From: 2-02-FULL-55-14 sp964473365 | Lineage (GTDB): Bacteria; Bacteroidota; Ignavibacteria; UBA10030 | Assembly: GCA_964473365.1 (NCBI GenBank) | Contig: CAYYOV010000008.1 | Coordinates: forward strand, 29,791 to 93,790 | Direction of reading: 5' to 3' | Length of the DNA: 64,000 nucleotides | Shown: one piece after another, positions 32,078 through 40,433 of the stretch | How the letters are laid out: every line of letters begins with the position of its first letter | Position numbering within the stretch: position 1 is the first letter of the stretch | The notes under the pieces: model-generated | Told to the model about the DNA's origin: nothing | The model's database searches: none | The model's input: the letters and a program-made list of their open reading frames with translations, nothing else | Program-made: the position numbers and the translations under genes

Positions 32078-33793
32078 GTGGAACCCCTGACTGAACGAAC
32101 CCTCGTGCACGTGCTCGAACGAAGCGTGCGGCTGTATCGAAACCGTCCCGCGATCGGGTTCGTGGATGAAATGCCGCTGAGTTTTTCAGATCTCCAGCAA
32201 GAGGTCATACACCTTCAGCACTTTTTGCGCGAGCAGGGGGTTGTCCACGGTGACCGGGTGGCGATCCTGGGAGAGAGCAGTCCAAACTGGGCGGTGTCGT
32301 ATTTCGCCGTTACGACCCTTGGCGCTGTCGCGGTTCCCGTACTGCCGGACTTCCATACCACCGAGGTCCATCACATTCTCCGCCATGCAGGGTGCAAGGT
32401 AGTGTTCGTATCGGAACGGACCTACCACAAGGTCGAGACCCTGGACGAAGACGCATTCCATGCGATCGTCCTGCTCGACAACCTCTCGCATCTGCATCCT
32501 CGCACATCGAAAGACAACCTGCGCGTATTGTTGCGGGACGGCGGCAAGGAACTCCGAAAGATCAAGAACAAAGCCCTCCGGATGGCCGGTTGGCAGAAGA
32601 CGGTCGTGACGGAAACTGACGTGGCGTCCATCATCTATACTTCCGGGACGACGGGTCATTCGAAAGGGGTGGTCCTGACGCATCGGAACATCGTATGGAA
32701 TGCCGAAGCGTCCTCGCGGATCCCGGGGATATCGTCAGAGGATCGTATGCTCTCCGTCCTGCCCCTTGCGCACGTGTATGAATGCACGCTTGGGCTGGTC
32801 CTTCCCGTGATGCAAGGCGCTTCCGTATCCTACCTGCGCAAACCTCCTACAGCTCCCGTCCTCCTACCGGCACTGCAATCGGTGAGGCCAACCGCCATGC
32901 TGACGGTTCCCCTGATCATTGAGAAGGTCATCAAGTCGGGCGTGATGAAGGAGATCAAGAAGAAAGCAGCTGTCAGGATGCTCTACCGGTTGCCCGTCTT
33001 TCGCCGGCGGATCAATCGGATGGCAGGGAAGAAGCTCAAACAGATGTTCGGAGGAGAACTGCGATTCTTCGGGATCGGTGGAGCTGCCCTTGCGCCCGAT
33101 GCCGAACGGTTCCTGATCGAGGCAGCGTTTCCGTACGCGATCGGGTATGGACTGACGGAAACGTCACCGCTTGTCGCTGGATGCAACGCAATGAATTCGA
33201 GGTTCCGCGCGATCGGACCGGTCCTGCCTGAGGTAGAAGTCCGGATCGAGCAAGCAATGCCGTCTTCCGGCGTCGGCGAGATCGTCGTGCGAGGCCCAGG
33301 CGTGATGCAGGGATACTACAACGATCCGGTCCGAACGTCGGAAGTGTTGAGCTCGGACGGGTGGTTCCATACCGGGGACCTCGGTTCCTTCGACAAGGAC
33401 GGGTACCTCTATGTCCGCGGGCGCAAGAAGAATGTCATCCTAGGCCCGGCAGGGGAGAACATCTATCCGGAGGCAGTGGAGTCTGTGATCAACAGGGTCG
33501 ATGTGGTCCTTGAATCACTGGTCTACAGCGACCAAGGACAATTGGTGGCAAGGATCTACCTTGACTACGAACGGCTTGATGCGGTGTTCGCCGAGCTCAG
33601 GTTGACGGAATCGCAGGCCAAAGAACGCGTCCAGCAACTTCTCGAAGAGGTTCGGCGGCAGGTGAACGACCAGGTCTCAGGTTTCTCAAAGCTTGCGCGC
33701 GTGATCGAGCAGACAGAGCCCTTCGAGAAGACGCCGACGCAGAAGATAAAAAGGTACCTGTACGCCGAGCCGGGAGAACACCGAGCGGCGTAG
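32078..33793 (+). CDS. Long-chain acyl-CoA synthetase (AMP-binding)
   Basis: The 571-residue ANL-superfamily ligase has the P-loop IIYTSGTTGHSKGVVLTHRN, the A5 motif GYGLTETSP, the A7 GWFHTGDLG and A8 YVRGRKKNVI blocks, and a C-terminal lysine in EKTPTQKIKRY. It activates fatty acids to acyl-CoA for membrane synthesis or beta-oxidation. GTG 32078 is chosen because CGGAG lies 7 nt upstream; TTG 32036 would add 14 unconserved residues. It is convergent with the hydrogenase operon. Confidence 0.87.
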   Translation: MEPLTERTLVHVLERSVRLYRNRPAIGFVDEMPLSFSDLQQEVIHLQHFLREQGVVHGDRVAILGESSPNWAVSYFAVTTLGAVAVPVLPDFHTTEVHHILRHAGCKVVFVSERTYHKVETLDEDAFHAIVLLDNLSHLHPRTSKDNLRVLLRDGGKELRKIKNKALRMAGWQKTVVTETDVASIIYTSGTTGHSKGVVLTHRNIVWNAEASSRIPGISSEDRMLSVLPLAHVYECTLGLVLPVMQGASVSYLRKPPTAPVLLPALQSVRPTAMLTVPLIIEKVIKSGVMKEIKKKAAVRMLYRLPVFRRRINRMAGKKLKQMFGGELRFFGIGGAALAPDAERFLIEAAFPYAIGYGLTETSPLVAGCNAMNSRFRAIGPVLPEVEVRIEQAMPSSGVGEIVVRGPGVMQGYYNDPVRTSEVLSSDGWFHTGDLGSFDKDGYLYVRGRKKNVILGPAGENIYPEAVESVINRVDVVLESLVYSDQGQLVARIYLDYERLDAVFAELRLTESQAKERVQQLLEEVRRQVNDQVSGFSKLARVIEQTEPFEKTPTQKIKRYLYAEPGEHRAA

Positions 33794-33874
33794 AGGGCGG
33801 CATCGTGGTGAAGGTCTCACGCCCTGCACATGAGCAAGCGTCCGCCGATTGCGGGCTTTGTTGATGTTGTGGGG

Positions 33875-33942
33875 TCGACCGGTCACGTTAGCGGCCTGGA
33901 CCGCACCAGGGACAAACCGTCGGAGGCGTGGTGACCGGTCGA
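33875..33942. repeat. 12-bp inverted repeat between convergent operons
   Basis: TCGACCGGTCAC (33875-33886) and GTGACCGGTCGA (33931-33942) are perfect inverted copies around a 44-nt centre that can itself form GCGG/CCGC. Each arm contains the palindrome GACCGGTC. No T-run, so this is not a classic terminator; it lies between the acyl-CoA ligase and hypE stops. Confidence 0.5.
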
Positions 33943-34013
33943 AGAGTGGCGCTACGGTCAGCGCGTTGCTGAGCTTCATGTCCCGGCCGACCGCAAGAGT
34001 CCACGATCAGAGA

Positions 34014-35078
34014 TCAACAGATCCGCGGCAGTTGTTCACCGGAGAGCATCTGGACCACGCGCGTTCCACCGACGGTGGTTTGCATGACGACCACGCCGGG
34101 ATGATCGTCTGTTACCGTGCCGATGCGCCGAGCGCTCTTCCCGAGCGGATGCGCTTGCATCTCAGCGAGCACGATCGCCTCGACGGAGGGAGGAACGATG
34201 GCGATCAGCACGCCTTCATTCGCCACATACAGCGGGTCCAGCCCAAGGATCTCGCAGGCTCCCTGCACTTCATCTGCGATCAGGATCCGGCTTTGTTCAA
34301 GACGGATCCCGAGAGAGGCAGACGCAGCGATCTCATTCAGGGCCGAAGCAACCCCGCCCCGTGTTGGATCCCGCAGCACATGAACGTCCTTCGTGGCCTT
34401 CAGCATGGAGGCGACCATCGTGTGTAAAGCGCCAGAATCGCTCACGACGGGGCCGTCGAATGCCAGCCCCTCGCGGACCGACAAGATCGCAATACCGTGC
34501 GCTGCGATCGGCCCGCTGATGAGCACAGCGTCACCGGCGGTTGCTCGCTGTGGGGTGATCGTAACGCCCTCCTCAACAATGCCCAGACCCGTGGTGTTGA
34601 TGTAGATCTTGTCCCCCTTCCCGCGGTCGACGACCTTTGTGTCTCCGGTGACGATCCGGACACCAGCCGCCCGCGCTGCTTCACCCATCGACCGGACCAC
34701 CTTCCAGAGATCTTCCATCGGCAGGCCTTCCTCGAGAATGAAGCCGGCCGTCAGTGCGAACGGCTGCGCACCGCACATCGCCACGTCATTCACCGTGCCG
34801 TGCACGGCAAGCGACCCGATATCGCCTCCGGGGAAAAAGATCGGATCGATAACGAACGAATCGGTCGAAACGGCAAGAAGTCCGCGGCCGACCGGCAGGA
34901 TCGCCCCGTCATGGAGCGACTCGAGCTGGTCGTTTGCGAACGCCGGTACGAACATGCGTTCGATCAGGTGTTGGGTCAGCGTTCCTCCCCCTCCGTGCGC
35001 CAACAGCACGCGGGGATAGTCAGCCAGCGGAATGGGGCACGTGAAACCGTCGAAGGTCGGAGGTGTTGTGGTTGCCAT
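34014..35078 (-). CDS. hypE: Hydrogenase maturation protein HypE
   Basis: The 354-residue product has the AIRS/PurM fold (AHGGGGTLTQHLIERMF, STDSFVIDP, GTVNDVAMCGA) and the invariant C-terminal PRIC whose Cys carries the thiocarboxamide/thiocyanate made from carbamoyl phosphate. HypE dehydrates this to cyanide for the NiFe centre. ATG 35078 is chosen because the in-frame extension to 35291 overlaps hypD and is non-homologous. It is the last gene of the hydrogenase operon. Confidence 0.95.
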   Translation of the reverse strand: MATTTPPTFDGFTCPIPLADYPRVLLAHGGGGTLTQHLIERMFVPAFANDQLESLHDGAILPVGRGLLAVSTDSFVIDPIFFPGGDIGSLAVHGTVNDVAMCGAQPFALTAGFILEEGLPMEDLWKVVRSMGEAARAAGVRIVTGDTKVVDRGKGDKIYINTTGLGIVEEGVTITPQRATAGDAVLISGPIAAHGIAILSVREGLAFDGPVVSDSGALHTMVASMLKATKDVHVLRDPTRGGVASALNEIAASASLGIRLEQSRILIADEVQGACEILGLDPLYVANEGVLIAIVPPSVEAIVLAEMQAHPLGKSARRIGTVTDDHPGVVVMQTTVGGTRVVQMLSGEQLPRIC

Positions 35079-35085
35079 GGTCGGG

Positions 35086-36192
35086 CTATAGATGAGCGGC
35101 TGAAGGCACGAGACGTCCATAGGCGTAGTACGCAGCGCACGCTCCCTCGGAAGAGACCATCGGAGCTCCGAGTGGGGTCTCCGGTTTGCATTTCGTCCCG
35201 AAGGCCGGACACTCCTTCGGTTTCCGCAGTCCCTGAAGGACGAGCCCCGCGATGCACTCCGGCGATTCCTCAGCCGTAATGCCTTCGACATGAAATCGCC
35301 GTTCGGCGTCGAAATCCTCCAGCGACGGCAGAAGGGAAAGCCCGCTCAGTGGGATCGTTCCGATGCCGCGCCATTGACGGTCGACAACGTGAAAGACCTC
35401 CTGGAGGAGCTGCTGAGCGGCGATGTTTCCTTCGAGTCTGACCGATCTCGAATATTCATTCTCGACCCGATAGGTCCCCGCTTCGAGTTGGTGAATCGTC
35501 ATCCGGACCCCCTCGAGTATGTCGAGAGGCTCGAATCCCGTCACGACGATCGGCACCCGGAAGGATTCGGCTAGCGGGAGATACTCGTGGTATCCCATCA
35601 CCGTGCACACATGCCCGGCGGCAAGGAACCCTTGCACGCGGTTGGACGGGGATGACAGAAGGGCCCGGATGGCGGGGGGAACGAGCACGTGAGAACAGAG
35701 GATCGAAAAATTCTTGAGACCAAGACGTCGAGCTTCCGAGACGGCCATGGCGTTGGCGGGGGCGGTCGTCTCGAACCCAACGGCGAAGAAGACCACCTGC
35801 CGGTCGGGATTCTTCTGCGCGATGCCGACCGCGTCCAAAGGGGAATAGACCATCCGCACGTTCCCTCCCGCGGCTTTGACGCTGAGGAGGTCGCGCGTCG
35901 AACCGGGAACACGCAACATGTCGCCGAACGACGTGAAGATCACGTCAGGCATGGAGGCGATGGCGACCGCCTTGTCGATCAATTCCATCGGTGTCACGCA
36001 GACGGGACACCCAGGTCCATGCACCAGCGTGATCTCGGGTGGGAGGAGCGCTTCAAGCCCGTATTTGACGATCGTGTGGGTCTGACCTCCGCAGATCTCC
36101 ATGATCGTCCAGGGCCGTGTCGTGATGCGCCGGATCTCTGCGGCGATCTGCCGGGCCGCCCGCTCGTCTCGGAATTCATCGATGTATTTCAT
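35086..36192 (-). CDS. hypD: Hydrogenase maturation protein HypD
   Basis: The 368-residue iron-sulfur scaffold has the signatures MEICGGQTHTIVKYGLE, LVHGPGCPVCVTP, FFAVGFETTAPANA and the C-terminal cysteines CPAFGTKC and GACAAYY. HypD binds the Fe(CN)2CO unit with HypC and receives cyanide from HypE. ATG 36192 (MKYIDEF) is preferred over GTG 36198. The start overlaps or abuts the hypC stop. Confidence 0.95.
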   Translation of the reverse strand: MKYIDEFRDERAARQIAAEIRRITTRPWTIMEICGGQTHTIVKYGLEALLPPEITLVHGPGCPVCVTPMELIDKAVAIASMPDVIFTSFGDMLRVPGSTRDLLSVKAAGGNVRMVYSPLDAVGIAQKNPDRQVVFFAVGFETTAPANAMAVSEARRLGLKNFSILCSHVLVPPAIRALLSSPSNRVQGFLAAGHVCTVMGYHEYLPLAESFRVPIVVTGFEPLDILEGVRMTIHQLEAGTYRVENEYSRSVRLEGNIAAQQLLQEVFHVVDRQWRGIGTIPLSGLSLLPSLEDFDAERRFHVEGITAEESPECIAGLVLQGLRKPKECPAFGTKCKPETPLGAPMVSSEGACAAYYAYGRLVPSAAHL

Positions 36193-36194
36193 TG

Positions 36195-36455
36195 TCACCG
36201 TCCCTCGGGCGGGGTCTCAAGCTCGTCCAATCCCTCGCCCATCTGCTGGAACATGCGGATCGTCTCGAGTGCTTCCGCTTCGTCCACCATGCTGAGCGCG
36301 AATCCCACATGGACGATCACGTAGTTCCCGACGGAGGCCTCAGGGAGCCATTCCATACAGACTTTTTTCTGGATCCCGCCGAAGCTGACGATGCCCATGC
36401 GGGGTGTCGATGCGGTATCGACGGAAAGGAGTTTACCGGGTATCGCGAGACACAT
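36195..36455 (-). CDS. hypC: Hydrogenase assembly chaperone HypC
   Basis: This 86-residue protein begins with the essential MCLAIPGKLL, whose Cys2 binds the Fe(CN)2CO moiety and then delivers it to the large subunit. The small beta-barrel continues with VCMEWLPEASVGNYVIVHVG. It overlaps a second, HypC-like gene by 23 bp at its 5' end, and hypD follows immediately. Confidence 0.95.
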   Translation of the reverse strand: MCLAIPGKLLSVDTASTPRMGIVSFGGIQKKVCMEWLPEASVGNYVIVHVGFALSMVDEAEALETIRMFQQMGEGLDELETPPEGR

Positions 36456-36675
36456 CGTCAGATGGTCCTTTCATGATAGGTGCCGAATCGGGCGACGAAC
36501 CCCGCTCGAGGACCGCCACGGCCACTCCGGCATCGGCAAGAAGCGTGTCTCCGATGGATGCTTCACGTACGCACCGCAGGGAGACTGTCATGTGAGCGCC
36601 CTTGACGACCACCGTCCCGATGGGGCCGGAGATGTCAGAGCGGATGGACGTAAGGAGACCGACGACGGGATTCAC
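36433..36675 (-). CDS. HypC-like small protein lacking the metal-binding Cys2
   Basis: The 80-residue product starts at a GTG overlapping the hypF stop (GTGA). The centre (TVSLRCVREASIGDTLLADAG) parallels the HypC barrel segment VCMEWLPEASVGNYVIVHVG, and length and position suit a HypC/HupF paralogue. The N-terminus MNPVVGLLTSI lacks the MC-x-IP start, so it cannot carry iron as HypC does. A subunit-specific chaperone, comparable in role to HoxL, is a guess. The gene is a real coding candidate because it is coupled on both sides. Confidence 0.6.
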   Translation of the reverse strand: MNPVVGLLTSIRSDISGPIGTVVVKGAHMTVSLRCVREASIGDTLLADAGVAVAVLERGSSPDSAPIMKGPSDDVSRDTR

Positions 36676-38828
36676 GGCACGGCCTCTGACATGAGCTGGA
36701 ACGGACGTTCGACGAGCGGGGCGGCGCAGGCGTAGGCCTGTCCCGCGGAGATCCCCCCGTCGTTTGGCGGGATCCGTTGATGCCAGAAGACCTGGTGTCC
36801 CTCCCGCTTGAGCGCCGCAACGGTCATTTCTGTCAGTAATCCGTTCTGGAAGCAGCCGCCTGTCAGGAGGACGTCGTCGATACCGGCCTCGTTGGCGATC
36901 CGTCCAATGACGTGAGCCAACGAGGCATGGAACCGTCTGGCGATGCGGTTGACAGGGGTCTGTATCCGGTATTCATCGATGATCGTGAGAATCATCGGTC
37001 CCCAGTCGATCCTCCAGGGCGCATGGTCGGTCGTGACCGGGAGATCATAGTGCCCGTCGTCTCTCGACGTTCGTGCCGTCCATTCGAGCTCCATCGCCGC
37101 CTGACCCTCGTGCCGGACGCGATCACGCAGCCCGATGAGGAACGCGACGGCATCGAAGAGGCGTCCCACGCTGGTTGTCAGTGGAGCGTTGACGCCCCGC
37201 ACGATCATTGTGCGAAGCGCCTCCGCTTCTGCCGGCGAGAACGCGTCGAACGGTTGGATCTGCGGCAGGGGCGTTGACGCCTCCCCAAGGGCCTCATGGA
37301 CGACCGCAAGTCCACACCGCCTGGGTTCTCGTACGGCTGCGTCGCCACCCGGAAGGCAGAAGGACCGAAGCGTCGCAGCGCGGCTCCACGATGAGCCATC
37401 GACGACGAGGAATTCTCCTCCCCAGATCGTCCCGTCGGTTCCGAGCCCGGTGCCGTCCCACGAGACGCCCAGAACCGGCGCGCGGCGTTCATTCTCGGCC
37501 ATACAGGCCAGCACGTGGGCCAGATGATGCTGAACGGCTACGATCGGCTCGTTCTGCGATCGGGCATAGGCGGTGGAACGATAGTCGGGGTGCATGTCGC
37601 ATGCGATGGTCTTGGGGGCGATGCCATGCAGGACCGGCAAGTCCCGGGCGACACGTCCGAAGGCATCGAACGCTTCCATCGTCTCCAGGTCGCCGATATG
37701 CTGACCGATGACGATGCGCCGTCCTTCGGCCACTGCNNNNNNNNNNNNNNNNNNNNNNNNNNNNNNNNNNNNNNNNNNNNNNNNNNNNNNNNNNNNNNNN
37801 NNNNNNNNNNNNNNNNNNNNNNNNNNNNNNNNNNNNGCGACCACGGGTCGACCGAAGTGACGCACGAGGAGGTGCTCGAGAGGGTTTGATGGAAGCATGA
37901 TGCCGAGGAACGGATCCGCAGGCGGAACGGCCTGACGGAAGATCGCGGCGTTCTCACGGCGTTCGACGAGCACGATCGGTGCCGCTGGAGACTGAAGGAC
38001 GCGCTCCTCTGCATCGGACAGGTGGGTGAACGACCGCGCTACTTCGATCGAAGGCATCAGCAGGGCAAATGGTTTTTCTTCGCGCCGCTTTCGTGTTCGG
38101 AGCTCGCGCACCGCCCCAGCGTTGGCTGCATCGCAGACCAGATGGAATCCGCCCACGCTCTTAACGGCGATCGTTCGCCCGGCTCGGAGCAATTCCGTCG
38201 CTCGTTCGATCGCCTCCCAGTGTGTGGCCAGGCGGGACCCGGCGTGGTCCCACAGGTCCGCGTGCGGTCCGCAGACAGGACATGCATTCGGCTGGGCGTG
38301 GAAGCGTCGGTCCGAAGGGTCGTCGTATTCGCGCCGGCATGCGGGGCACATGACAAAATCGCGCATCGTCGTGCTCGGGCGATCGTAGGGGAGCGAGGCG
38401 ATGATCGTAAAACGGGGACCGCAGTTGGTGCAATTCGTGAAGGGATACCGGTACCGGCGGTTGGCTGGGTCGAAGATCTCGCGGAGACATTCCGGACATG
38501 TCGCCATGTCGGGGAGAACGACAGCGGTGGCCTGCCCGCGGATGTCGCTCTCGCGGATCTCGAATGATGCATAACCGGATGGATGGAGTTCGACCGCCTC
38601 GAGCGAGTGGATCTGAGCGATCACGGGTTTGTGGGCCTGGATCTCGAGCGGAAACGATGTGACCGCGTGGGGGTCACCCTCTACTTCGATGATGACGCCC
38701 TGCGGTGTGTTCGTCACCCATCCGGCAAGTCTGCGATCGACGGCAAGACGATACACGAACGGACGGAACCCCACGCCTTGGACGGCCCCGTGAATGATGA
38801 TGCGGCACCGTTTCCGGTCGGCGCTCAT
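36672..38828 (-). CDS. hypF: Carbamoyltransferase HypF, interrupted by assembly gap
   Basis: The N-terminal acylphosphatase domain has VQGVGFRPFVYRLA. Two zinc-finger units follow (CPEC...CTNC and CPAC...CPVC), then a YrdC-like domain (VKSVGGFHLVCDA, about 210-330), and after the gap the Kae1-like carbamoyltransferase domain (VQHHLAHVLACMAEN, VLLTGGCFQNGLL). HypF makes the thiocarboxamide on HypE from carbamoyl phosphate. ATG 38828 overlaps the hypB stop. 100 Ns at 37737-37836 replace the end of the YrdC-like domain. By comparison with E. coli HypF roughly 95-100 residues are missing, so the true gap is nearer 300 nt and the printed frame length is not meaningful. Confidence 0.93.
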   Translation of the reverse strand: MSADRKRCRIIIHGAVQGVGFRPFVYRLAVDRRLAGWVTNTPQGVIIEVEGDPHAVTSFPLEIQAHKPVIAQIHSLEAVELHPSGYASFEIRESDIRGQATAVVLPDMATCPECLREIFDPANRRYRYPFTNCTNCGPRFTIIASLPYDRPSTTMRDFVMCPACRREYDDPSDRRFHAQPNACPVCGPHADLWDHAGSRLATHWEAIERATELLRAGRTIAVKSVGGFHLVCDAANAGAVRELRTRKRREEKPFALLMPSIEVARSFTHLSDAEERVLQSPAAPIVLVERRENAAIFRQAVPPADPFLGIMLPSNPLEHLLVRHFGRPVVXXXXXXXXXXXXXXXXXXXXXXXXXXXXXXXXXXAVAEGRRIVIGQHIGDLETMEAFDAFGRVARDLPVLHGIAPKTIACDMHPDYRSTAYARSQNEPIVAVQHHLAHVLACMAENERRAPVLGVSWDGTGLGTDGTIWGGEFLVVDGSSWSRAATLRSFCLPGGDAAVREPRRCGLAVVHEALGEASTPLPQIQPFDAFSPAEAEALRTMIVRGVNAPLTTSVGRLFDAVAFLIGLRDRVRHEGQAAMELEWTARTSRDDGHYDLPVTTDHAPWRIDWGPMILTIIDEYRIQTPVNRIARRFHASLAHVIGRIANEAGIDDVLLTGGCFQNGLLTEMTVAALKREGHQVFWHQRIPPNDGGISAGQAYACAAPLVERPFQLMSEAVP
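37737..37836. other. Assembly gap (100 N) inside hypF
   Basis: A run of exactly 100 Ns, a conventional placeholder. The two flanks show no shared sequence and fall on either side of the TSGN...DDSVVR region expected in HypF. Confidence 0.99.
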
Positions 38829-39478
38829 GATGGCATTGCCGTCGCGCGGAGCCATTCGCACCACGCATCGATGCCGGTCCCCTTCGTGCTCGATACCTCA
38901 AAGACGGTCAGGGAGGGATTGATGCTCAACGCATTCCGGCGAAGGACCGCTACGTCGCAATCGACGTACGGCAGAAGATCGACCTTGTTGATCACGAGCA
39001 CGGAAGCTCGCTGGAACATCGCCGGATACTTGAGGGGTTTCTCGGCCCCTTCCGTAACACTGAGGACCACGACCTTGCCGTGTTCACCAAGGTCATAGTT
39101 CGATGGACAGACCAGATTGCCGACGTTCTCGATGATGAGGAGCTTCACGCCGTTCAGCGGGAGTTGTGCCAGGGCGTCTCGGACCAGATTGGCCTCCAAA
39201 TGGCAGCCGCCGTTCGTGACGATCTGGGCCGTGGGGATCCGGAAGCGTTCCAGCCGTCGCGCATCGATGTCGGTCTGTACGTCCCCCTCGACGACGGCGA
39301 TCGACAGCCGGTCCGAGAGCCGCTCGATGGTCCGTTCGAGCAGCGTGGTCTTGCCCGAGCCGGGGGAACTGACGACGTTGATGACATAGGTGCCCAGCGA
39401 TGCGAAGAGCGAGCGGTTCTGACGGGCCACTTCGTCGTTCTTGGCGAGGACGGTACGTTCGATGGTGATGATGCTCAT
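38825..39478 (-). CDS. hypB: Hydrogenase nickel-insertion GTPase HypB
   Basis: The 217-residue G3E GTPase has the P-loop VVSSPGSGKTTLLERTI, a nickel-site type segment TNGGCHLEANLV, ENVGNLVCPSNYDLGE and the guanine motif INKVDLLP. The N-terminal His-rich nickel-storage stretch of some HypB proteins is absent. With HypA it loads Ni into the large subunit. ATG 39478 overlaps the hypA stop, and the stop overlaps the hypF start. Confidence 0.94.
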   Translation of the reverse strand: MSIITIERTVLAKNDEVARQNRSLFASLGTYVINVVSSPGSGKTTLLERTIERLSDRLSIAVVEGDVQTDIDARRLERFRIPTAQIVTNGGCHLEANLVRDALAQLPLNGVKLLIIENVGNLVCPSNYDLGEHGKVVVLSVTEGAEKPLKYPAMFQRASVLVINKVDLLPYVDCDVAVLRRNALSINPSLTVFEVSSTKGTGIDAWCEWLRATAMPS

Positions 39479-39837
39479 GAGGTCTCCGATGGGACATCGT
39501 CGAGGTCGATGGTCACGACCCTCAGCTCGCGACCTGTTCGGATCTCCGTTTCGCCGCCCCCGCATCCGGTACACAGGACGATCCCGTGATCGCCCTCGAA
39601 CTCCCGACGGCATGTCCGGCAGTAGCAACGGAAGGGAATGCGACGGATGGCGAGCGACTTCGGTGGAAGGTCTGTCTCGAGCGCGACTGCTTCAAAACAG
39701 AAGGAGAGAGAATCTGGCACAACACCGGACATCGCACCGACGTCGACGTTGATCGATCGGATGCGCTTCCGGTCGCGTGGTTCGACCAGTCCGCACACGA
39801 TGTCGGCGATGCCGCGGGCAATGGACAATTCGTGCAT
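39475..39837 (-). CDS. hypA: Nickel metallochaperone HypA
   Basis: The 120-residue protein begins with MHELSIARGI, whose N-terminal Met-His-Glu forms the Ni site. Its zinc domain has CRTC and CTGC pairs (about 73-96). ATG 39837 is the functional start because the nickel site needs MHE at the N-terminus; an upstream GTG at 39849 lies inside a hairpin. The Shine-Dalgarno sequence GGAGG is in that hairpin's 3' arm. Confidence 0.94.
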   Translation of the reverse strand: MHELSIARGIADIVCGLVEPRDRKRIRSINVDVGAMSGVVPDSLSFCFEAVALETDLPPKSLAIRRIPFRCYCRTCRREFEGDHGIVLCTGCGGGETEIRTGRELRVVTIDLDDVPSETS

Positions 39838-39842
39838 AACGA

Positions 39843-39875
39843 CTGACACCTCCGTCTACAACCCGGAGGTGTCAG
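39843..39875 (-). promoter_or_regulatory. Hairpin sequestering the hypA ribosome-binding site
   Basis: On the minus strand CTGACACCTCC (39875-39865) pairs perfectly over 11 bp with GGAGGTGTCAG (39853-39843), leaving an 11-nt loop. The 3' arm contains GGAGG, about 11 nt before the hypA ATG. No T-run follows, so it is not a normal terminator. It separates the structural and hyp halves of the operon. Confidence 0.7.
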
Positions 39876-39917
39876 GGGCAAGAAATGTGCCTTGCAGGAC
39901 CCGTTTGCGGATAGCCG

Positions 39918-40433
39918 CTACCTCGCAGGGAAGTTCCCGGAATTGAGTGTATTTCGCACTTCGTCGAGGACGCGCGGCAGAGCGCCAGAGACGACCGGAC
40001 CGAGGGAATCTCTCATGGTTTGGAAGGACTTCACAGAAACGGTAATGAGGGCCAGGCGAGGCAGTGGGCCCAGCAGCGAAGCGGCTTCAAGAAGGTCCCG
40101 CAGCCCGATGTCATGCGCACTGAGCGAGCGGGGAAAGTCCGAGGCGAATCGCGGGTAGCGGACGCGCACCGTTCCTTCCGGATCCTCGTCGAGGGAAGCG
40201 TCGATCATGATGATCGGGTCGTACTCCTGGAGGTAGGAGAGGAGATGAAATCCTCCGGTGCCCCCGTCAACCACCTCGACGCCGGACGGGAGAGATCCCT
40301 TCTGCAATTCCCGGGCGGCATGGACGCCGACCCCTTCGTCGCCCATGAGCACATTGCCGACGCCCAGGATGAGCCAAGGACGTCTAGTGTCCGCGGACAT
40401 TGCCGCCGCCGTGGCTGGCGCGGGCGCGGTCAT
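39918..40433 (-). CDS. hyaD: Hydrogenase maturation protease (HyaD/HupD type)
   Basis: The 171-residue endopeptidase has the family start ILGVGNVLMGDEGVGVHAA, with the nickel-sensing Glu, VDGGTGG with the Asp, and SAHDIGL with the His. It cleaves the C-terminal peptide of the large subunit after NiFe insertion. ATG 40433 overlaps the cytochrome b stop (ATGA); an internal ATG at 40400 would give a more usual short N-terminus. Confidence 0.92.
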   Translation of the reverse strand: MTAPAPATAAAMSADTRRPWLILGVGNVLMGDEGVGVHAARELQKGSLPSGVEVVDGGTGGFHLLSYLQEYDPIIMIDASLDEDPEGTVRVRYPRFASDFPRSLSAHDIGLRDLLEAASLLGPLPRLALITVSVKSFQTMRDSLGPVVSGALPRVLDEVRNTLNSGNFPAR

